A stretch of 64,000 bases of DNA, taken from the NCBI GenBank assembly GCA_022457155.1, contig JAJGOT010000743.1, forward strand, positions 1-64,000, in the 5' to 3' direction. The DNA is from Cladopsammia gracilis (lineage: Eukaryota > Cnidaria > Anthozoa > Scleractinia > Dendrophylliidae). Below are positions 57,248 through 64,000 of this stretch, in pieces. Position 1 is the stretch's first letter. Every line of letters begins with the position of its first letter. The notes beneath the pieces were generated by a model. The model saw only the letters and a program-made list of their open reading frames with translations, did no database searches and had not been told where the DNA came from. Made by a program: the position numbers and the translations under genes.

Positions 57248-60200
57248 ATGGCTTCTTCAAGTGAGAGTTCTGACGAAGACTTAGAGAAATTTGCGGCTAT
57301 AGCTGGTATCGTTGAATCTGGTAATAAATTACCTGCTTTATTGAAGATGAGCGAAGCATAAAATATGTATTTTCCGTTATTCTGAATACATGTTTTTTAT
57401 TTTATTTTTAGAGGTTTCTAAAAAGTGCAATGAAAGTTCCCAGGGAATCTCTAAACCTCGCAACAAGCCAAGTTTGAGGTTAGTTCTCGCATTTTACTTA
57501 AATAAGGACAAAAATGTCAGTGATATAAATTCTTGCCACCATCTGGCCAATATATTGCAAGAACTACATATAGATATATCAACTATAATAAAATTATATA
57601 TTGGTGAGGAGAATTGCTATTTTGATCTTGTTACTTTAAAGGTTCTTATTCAGTCGAACCTTTCCTTACAGACACTGCCATAATAAAGACACCTCTTTAT
57701 TACAGACAATTAACATAGTCCCCTCTACAAACTCTATAACACTACAGGTTGCTTACCAGTTAGCTAAGCAATCTGATTGGGCCATCCGAATGTAAGAAAA
57801 TTGCTATTTACGTAAGCTTATACCTGCCAACTTTTTTCGAGTGATAGGCGTGAGAATTTCTTCGTGGGAGTGCCAGGATTTCCGAAGCAGGGTTCGAAAT
57901 TGCGCGATTTTGCGACTGTTTTACGGCCTAGCTAATAAAGGAATTATATACGACAGTCTTGTGTCTTACTCGTAACTGGTAGTTGTAATTTTATCTGAAA
58001 AATCCTGCAAAATTCACATTGAATATTGCATGAGTTAATCGTTGATTTCATGCTCCGTTAACGCGGTTTCGAAGAAGTGTATCACAGGTACACTTTTTCA
58101 GACTTTCTCAGAAATTTCTCGTTTCTCATTTCCGGTTCTGGTAGTAGTAGTTAGCTTTTTGTTTGTGACTAAAATTTTCGAACTTGCGACTAAATTTTAG
58201 AAATTACTCACAAATTGCGATTGAGAATTTTTTTAATTTCGAGCCCTGCGAAGGCGACCCGACCAAATCCGAAGAGAACCCGATCTATTCCGAAGATGTC
58301 CAAAGTTGTTCCGAAGAATTCGGAAGTTTCCATGGACCTCAGACCTCTGTAATTGTAATGTTCAGAACGATAAAAACCTACAGAAAAGTGCCATATTTAC
58401 ATGAACATAACTATATTTTTAATTGGATCATGCAATCAGTTAAAGCTGATAGCTCAAATCTATAAATCAGGCATGAGAAATTGCTTCATAGGTGTGAGTA
58501 GGTGTGAGATCGGAGTTTTGGACTCGCAGGCGTGAGACTCACGCCTAAGGCGTGAGACTTGGCAGGTTTAATTTACGTGCATGACCAACCAGATGGAAAT
58601 TTACACAATTCTATTTCCTTGAATTTTCAGCCACTTTCGGGAATACTTGAATTAAGAAAAATATCAAAATATCATATAATAGTATATATTAAAGGTAATT
58701 TTTGATCAGTTTGTTCCAACTGCTAAAAGATGAATACCTCAGAAGCTAGTCCTAATAGACCAATATCACGCTAGCATGGCATAAAAATATGTTTAATTTA
58801 ATGGGGAAAAGAGTCCAGTATCAAATTGAGTACATCAATATTAGTAAAACTGTAAAGTTTCGTAGAGATTGCTCGTACACTGACGGAGATATGAACTTTT
58901 CAAACTTAGTACTCTGGCCAAATTTTTACAAAGAAATGTATGGGAAAAACATGAAAACGAGGCTGGACGGGCAATCCATGCCCATCCACCTTACATTTCT
59001 TTGTAAAAATGCTCAGTTTCAAAATTTCATATCTTTGTCAGTTTGCTAGGAATCTTTACAAAACTTTGTACTTTTACTAATATTGATATGCTGAATTTGA
59101 TGCTGGGCTCTTTTTCCCAATAAACTAAATATATTTTTGTGCCATGCTAGCGTGATGTTGGTCTATTCCCCTAAGTGTATTATGTCATTCAGTTGTCTAG
59201 ACAGTCTCGTTTCACACAAATTATGCATATATTATGTCACTCTAAGATGTTTTGGTCATTTTAAATCTGTTTTACTCTTCAATTCTTTGACTTCAAAAAA
59301 AACTTTAAAACCGATCTGTGGACTTTACCTTAAGATGTTTCATTTTCACGAGATGGTTTTAATAGTTGCTAGTGTGACAGTGTCTTGATAACCTGATCTT
59401 AATTAGCATAGATTTTTAGCGAATTTATTCCTTCGTTTTCTCTGCATTTAATGATCAGTTTGGCACAGTCAACAGTAAAATAGCTCAGCTTCATATGGTT
59501 TTGTTTAATAAGCTAATAACATATTTTTCTTGTTTATCGAAGACATTGGCGGGAGGAGGAGGAAGATATCATCTGTTCAACATCAGAGTTTATAACTCCT
59601 GAATTTAGACAACATGTTGCAAAGAAGCTTTCAAAATTTCTTGACAGCAACTATATCTGGTAAATGTTGTTATATAGCAGTGTGAGAGTCCATTGTAAAT
59701 GGGGGTGGGGTGGGGGGGGGGGGGGGGCGCTAGAGTAAATGACAGGGTACCTGGAAAAAAGCCCCAAGTCTAAGTGACTTCTGATAAACTGCTAGATTCT
59801 CATTCCAAAAAAAGTCACTTAGGGCCTTATTCCAGATAGAGTGAAGATGTTAGAGGCTAAAAACAGTTTTCAGCTCTTTGAGCCTTTAAGAGTTTCAAAA
59901 GTAATTTTGCAATTGCTTTGGTTTAATTTGCATTGCTACGTTTTGTGATTGGCTAAAAAATCTCGCGCCACTTTATCAACCAATCAGAAGTAAAACCAAA
60001 ACCAATATTATGACACTCAATTGAAAACCTTTGTTGTTTTGCAAGATAAGGGTGTGCCCTTCCCCTAGATCTGCCACAGTATGTTAATATTGATTTGTCT
60101 GATATTAATATTGATTTGTCTGATATTACTATTGATTTCTCTGATATTAATATTCATTTGTATGATAATTATATTGATCTGTTTGATATTAATGTTGATT

Positions 60201-62233
60201 TGTTTGATATTAATATTGATTTCTCTGTTATTAATATTGATTTGTCTGATATTAATATTGATTTGTCTGATAATAATGTTGATTTCTTTGATTTTAATGT
60301 TGATTTTAATAAATGCTGTGTCACCAAAACCTGAAACTTAATTCAACTTTTTTGAACCGTTAGCACTCAAGAAGGTGGACATTTACACAATGGCCTTCAC
60401 AGTAGTTTACATGATTCCTCAGGGATCAAGCTACTGAAGACATCCAACCAAAGTCTACGAGAAGAATCTGTAAAAGAAATATCAAGTTTGACCACCAGCA
60501 AGAAAAACAAGAAAAACTGGTCAAGCAGCAGTGAAAGGTTTGTTTATCAGATAGATAGCCTCTTTTAAAATACTGGTAAATAAATAAATGACGCCAAAAC
60601 AAAAACAAAATTGGGCTTTGGCACCACATTACATTACTCTAACTAAGGATCAGGGAACTAGAATTGGCATTTTTTTCTGCACGTTGTGTTCTGTTTAAAC
60701 TAACTGGGCTGTTTCAACCTCATTCAGTTTTGGTTGATTAGTTTGAACAAGTGTTCGAACAGAACATCTTTTTCAGTCAAACTTGTTTGCCACCTATTTA
60801 ACAACATATTCAACTGTTTAAACTAACTGAGTTCAGAACCAGTTGAAAAACTTGTTGAGCAAAAGCAAAAATTGTTGGTGTAAAAAAGAACATGACCTAA
60901 GACTTCAAGGACTCCAGGGTACTTTCCCCTCCCCCATCCTCACCACCTCCCCTCCCCCCTCCCCCATCCTCACTACCTCCCCTCCCCCCCCCCTTGAGAC
61001 CTAGGCTCAATTGCTCATTAGACAGGTAGGTACACACTAGAACACTAGAAGTCTTATAACTTCACCTTGATGGGATGTTCGTCCATCATGTCTTATACCA
61101 CAGCATCTGGATTTTTTTACTCTGTTTTTCAGTGACACAGATGAAGAAGAACTGAACCGTTTGGCAGAGGCAGCTGTTTCTGGTCACTCCATTATTCAAA
61201 ACGGTAAAAAAAAAACTATAACTGTTGCGCTGAACGTTTTTGGCAGCTTTTTATTCTAATTTGTGAACACATTTGTTAGAGTGGTTTTCAGTTGAGTGTC
61301 AAAAGTAATTTCGCGATTGCTTTGGTTTTGTATTGCTTCGCTTCGTGATTGGCTAAAAAATCTCGCGCCACTTTCTCAACCAATCAGAAATAAAACCAAA
61401 ACCAATCGTGACTTGGTCGCACGCATTTTCCCGCGCTTGGCGCCGGCTACACATATTTGCTTCGAGTTCTCAGTGATTGGTTCATTGGATTGCATGCGTC
61501 TGTTGTGATTGGCCACAATGATCAGAACAAATTGACGTTAAATTGTTGGAAATAAAGACGAAATTTAAAATTTTTAAAAGAACAGCTGCAAATATAATTT
61601 TAGTGTACAAATAAAATGGATATAAATATCGCCTATTTTTGCTTTTAAATTTCCCGCGCGCCGCCATTTTGAATATTTATGACGTTTTACGGTTGCCGCT
61701 ATTGCTCTTCTTCAGCAGTACTTTCTCGTTGTAATGATTATTTTACAGACGGTATTCTATAAAATAAACTTTGCAACTTTTTGTTCCATTTGATTCTGGT
61801 CACTCTTTGCAACCATTCAATGGCCCTTATCGTAGATGAGTACGCCACGCCAACATATCAGCGGTTTCTCGCTTTTTTGACCCTATAGTCTCGTTTTCAT
61901 GTTTACGCTCATCGTCGTCAGAGGTTCTCGTAAACATCAAAACGAGACTATAGGGTCAAGAAAGCGAGAAACCGCTGATATGTTGGCGTGGCGTACTCAT
62001 CTACGATAAGGGCTATTCAGACGTAATTATGCTTTGTTTCTTTGCTCCATATAGTTGCTAACGGAGGTCAAGCGGAATGTGAGGGCAAAGTCACCGAAAA
62101 CGGCAGTGTAAACAGAAAGAAAGAGAAGAAAAGGAAAAAGGAAAAGAAGAAAAGAAAAGAAGAAGATGAGAAGAAACAACAGAAAAAGAAGCATAAGAAA
62201 CTCAAGAAAGAAAAACACAAAGAGAAAACCTGA
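57248..62233 (+). CDS. custos: CUSTOS (C12orf43-like) protein
   Basis: Six exons give 226 aa: 57248-57320, 57412-57478, 59543-59659, 60364-60537, 61133-61203, 62055-62233; all junctions are GT-AG and in phase. The start is MASSSESSDEDLEKFAAIAG. Core homology to vertebrate CUSTOS is the block PSLRH...FITPEFRQHVAKKLSKFLDS (residues about 44-82) and the second acidic-helix block SSSSERSDTDEEELNRLAEAAVSGHSIIQ, a partial repeat of the N-terminus. The C-terminus is a long Lys/Glu tail (RKKEKKRKKEKKKRKEED and onward), a likely bipartite nuclear signal. In Xenopus, CUSTOS is a nuclear beta-catenin-associated modulator of Wnt signalling; the same role here is only inferred. The usual vertebrate length is about 262 aa. 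Introns contain a 414-bp palindrome, a 21-bp minisatellite and a perfect hairpin element. Intron 1 is only 91 bp. Confidence 0.87.
57822..58571. mobile_element. Element with CCTGCCAA/TTGGCAGG ends
   Basis: TATACCTGCCAA at the left and TTGGCAGGTTTA at the right; ATTTACGT occurs just outside both ends, a possible target duplication. Repeated GGCGTGAGA phrases mark the right part. In CUSTOS intron 2. Related to 17562-18640. Confidence 0.55.
58754..59167. mobile_element. 414-bp TA-flanked palindrome
   Basis: AATAGACCAATATCACGCTAGC / GCTAGCGTGATGTTGGTCTATT ends; inner blocks TTTTTACAAAGAAATGTA / TACATTTCTTTGTAAAAA pair near the centre. Ends within TA, mariner-like. In CUSTOS intron 2. Confidence 0.8.
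59751..59835. mobile_element. MITE with CTAAGTGACTTCTGAT arms, copy 2
   Basis: CTGGAAAAAAGCCCCAAGTC...CTTAGGGCCTTATTCCAG; shares AAGTGACTTCTGATAAACTGC with copy 1 (34891-35012) in the other orientation. Preceded by a long G run. Confidence 0.7.
59885..60012 (+). repeat. Duplicated CUSTOS intron repeat, copy 1
   Basis: TTGCTTTGGTTT...GTGATTGGCTAAAAAATCTCGCGCCACTTT...CAACCAATCAGAA.TAAAACCAAAACCAA. Closely matched at 61303-61412, in another intron of the same gene. Confidence 0.8.
60086..60312 (+). repeat. 21-bp minisatellite
   Basis: About eleven diverged copies of a 21-bp unit, GATATTAATATTGATTTGTCT, just before CUSTOS exon 4. The period is a multiple of three, so two frames stay open, one giving a repeating SDINIDL-like heptapeptide. 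Confidence 0.9.
61303..61412 (+). repeat. Duplicated CUSTOS intron repeat, copy 2
   Basis: Second copy of the sequence at 59885-60012. The ends TTGGTTTT and AAAACCAA are complementary. Confidence 0.8.
61823..62013. mobile_element. Near-perfect hairpin element in CUSTOS intron 5
   Basis: GCCCTTATCGTAGATGAG / CTCATCTACGATAAGGGC and onward, with arms of about 80 bp containing almost no mismatch and a loop near 61905-61930. Its right end is 41 bp from the exon 6 acceptor. Confidence 0.9.
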
Positions 62234-62787
62234 TATTTCACCCGTGTTGTGTTCGGAGTATCGCGGGAGTTCGTCTCACGCTTATCACAGCTAACTGCGA
62301 TCGTCAACGGAAGTTATCGTATAAGGCGAAAGATTTCTTGATGCTGTTCGATCAACTCCGAAAGCAGCCGACTTAAAAGCGAGCTTTTAACGGAGATAGT
62401 CACTCAGCAAAAAAAATTCCGACCACATAAACTAGTGTCTCGGAAAGGACCCGACTGTCACCGGAAACAGTCGATGATTATCCGATCATGGTCGATATAC
62501 TCTGAAAAGACCTGGCTAATAAGTGAACTGCTATTGACTCCGAAGATCGCAGCGAGATGGTCTCAGACACTACAGAAGATTACCCTATAACTCTCGATTA
62601 ACTTCGAATTCAGCTAATCGAACAACAGAAATTCTAAAGGGGTCCTAAAGTCCGAGTCCAATGGGAAAGAGAGTTGAAGAAAGTTCAAACTGTTTGCATG
62701 AGAGCCAATTCGAGTGTCTGAGAGTTAAGGCCAAAAGTGAGCGAGAGTTCCTAATTCCCATACTGTATTTAGGCGGATTAAAACTCT

Positions 62788-62909
62788 TCGAGAGCGCACG
62801 AGAATCGTCGAGAGTGCACGAGAGTCGTCGAGAGCGTGTAGGAATCGCCGAGAGCACACGAGAAACGTCGAGAGCGCATGAGAGTCGTCGAGAGCGTATT
62901 AGAGTTTGA
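62788..62909 (+). repeat. 20-bp minisatellite CGTCGAGAGCGCACGAGAGT
   Basis: About six diverged units with period 20. Surrounding 62640-62940 is also rich in GAGAG phrases. Confidence 0.85.
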
Positions 62910-63150
62910 GGTCAAAAGAGAGCGAGCCGGTTTGAACTTTCATCAACTCTCGTTCTCGCTTGACCCGGGGTTAAAAGAGGAGTTAAAAGATGGCAGATTT
63001 AGTCTGTCGTTTGTGATCGTCCGGATTAGTGTATTTCTGTAAAGGACTGTTGTTGTTGACATTGACTGACGTTTCGGCAACCTGAGCGGAAGTCATCTTC
63101 AGAGTCATGTGAATTGTGGATAGTCAGTTGATGTTATATACGTCTGGCTC

Positions 63151-63230
63151 CGGTTGTTCAAAAGGTGGATAGCGCTATCCATCGGATAAATCACTATCCA
63201 GCGGATAAGCATTAACAAAACCAATTGCGT

Positions 63231-63265
<35 letters not shown>

Positions 63266-63287
63266 CTATCCACCTTTTGAACAACCG
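63151..63287. mobile_element. GGTTGTTCAAAAGG MITE, third locus
   Basis: CGGTTGTTCAAAAGGTGGAT / ATCCACCTTTTGAACAACCG; same family as 51301-51434 and 37053-37165. Confidence 0.88.
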
Positions 63288-63420
63288 GGGCCAGGTTATT
63301 ACATTATGTTACAACAGATGTGTTCACAAATTGTCGACGTGTTATGATCTAAACGTAGAACCCTGCCTGTAGCCTGTAATTTTGTTTTGACTTAGTCAAG
63401 TACAGGTGTAATTCGCATAT

Positions 63421-63683
63421 ACCGTATTTTCTCAATTAAACGCCCACGGCGTTTATTTCAAACTTGGCCTAGTGGACCCGGCGTTTCTTTGAAGCAGCAG
63501 TTTTTTCTCGCCCGCCATTTTTTCAGAAAGGGTTATTATTCGTTTTTCTTGGCAGCTGTGTACCTTGCTCGTATACCTTAAGTTTATTATACCGCAGATA
63601 AACGTTTGAGGGGCTTACTCACGACTTCCTCTATTATACCCGGCGTTTATTCGGGGCCCGGCGTTTAATCGAGAAAATACGGT
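63421..63683. mobile_element. TA-flanked MITE with CCGTATTTTCTC ends
   Basis: ACCGTATTTTCTC / GAGAAAATACGGT, with TA on each side, and GCGTTTA / CCGGCGTTT phrases inward from both ends. Fits a Tigger/mariner-type MITE. Confidence 0.8.
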
Positions 63684-64000
63684 AAGAACAAAAACAACTT
63701 CAAAATGAACAATAAAATTAATTTATTCATGATTTACTTTCATTATTTTCATTTGCAAAAGCTTTTAAGTTGCCTTGCGAAAATGAAATGAGCTCATAAT
63801 AAATCCTGACTAAATGTAAGCCTGTTTCCGACGTCGGGCGCAATTGTTTTTGTGTTGTTCTGTCTTAGTTTTGTTTGCAGCTGGGCCAAGAAGTCCGCAC
63901 AAATATTCGTTCGCTAATGTTTTTTCGTTTCTCGCTCGATGAACTAAGCTGGGAAAGAGAGACTGCTTGTAGTCTAGCACAATGAGCTATAACCAACCAA

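Larger units (their letters stand above)
62234..64000. other. Downstream of CUSTOS, no gene seen
   Basis: Contains CUSTOS 3' flank, a 20-bp minisatellite, GACGTTTCGGCAACCTGAGC (63069) of the type found in retroelement ends and also near 18680, and two MITEs. The frame at 62661-62909 is a product of the minisatellite. Confidence 0.5.

Noticed and set aside
60081..60341. ILICLI-repeat membrane-like frame
   Set aside because: Product of the 21-bp minisatellite in a CUSTOS intron.
62661..62909. Arg/Glu/Ser-rich frame downstream of CUSTOS
   Set aside because: Composition follows from the 20-bp minisatellite; no splice signals or homologue recognised.

Overview
The window is animal nuclear DNA, AT-rich, with interrupted genes, GT-AG introns and about half its length in small inverted-repeat elements and retroelement remains. 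Two genes, a TMEM134-like membrane protein and CUSTOS, belong to families I know from animals, while a divergent pair encodes both subunits of the plant/fungal/bacterial-type vitamin B6 synthase (PDX1/SNZ and PDX2/SNO). That combination, with the repeat style (runs such as 'gggtactcccatata', many palindromic elements), fits a cnidarian, most likely an anthozoan coral or anemone. The species is an inference; nothing in the sequence names it.

Layout from left to right. 510-3400 (-): first two coding exons of PDX1, the rest lying off the left edge. 3786-6074 (+): complete two-exon PDX2, head-to-head with PDX1 across 385 bp. 8359-15767 (-): three-exon single-domain rhodanese A, whose second intron carries a 2.8-kb element with arrays of short subterminal repeats. 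17220-17430 (-): decayed rhodanese last exon. 19762-20301 (+): intronless reading frame with a long Glu-Gln repeat. 23485-28413 (-): rhodanese B, with exon phases identical to A. 28507-31920 (+): protein-L-isoaspartate methyltransferase (PIMT) with a signal-like N-terminus, its start codon only 93 bp from that of rhodanese B. 33538-38353 (-): three-exon acidic protein of unknown function. 41433-41505 (+): tRNA-Val(CAC). 44994-57021 (-): seven-exon TMEM134-like gene. 57248-62233 (+): six-exon CUSTOS, 226 bp from the TMEM134-like start. The remainder is intergenic or intronic repeat.

Six of the seven recognised or well-supported protein genes form three head-to-head pairs with short shared promoters: PDX1/PDX2, rhodanese B/PIMT and TMEM134/CUSTOS. 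The first pair is also functional, since PDX2 makes ammonia from glutamine and hands it to PDX1, which assembles pyridoxal 5'-phosphate. All exon structures were built by hand from reading-frame continuity, splice consensus and family resemblance; no alignment or transcript data were available.
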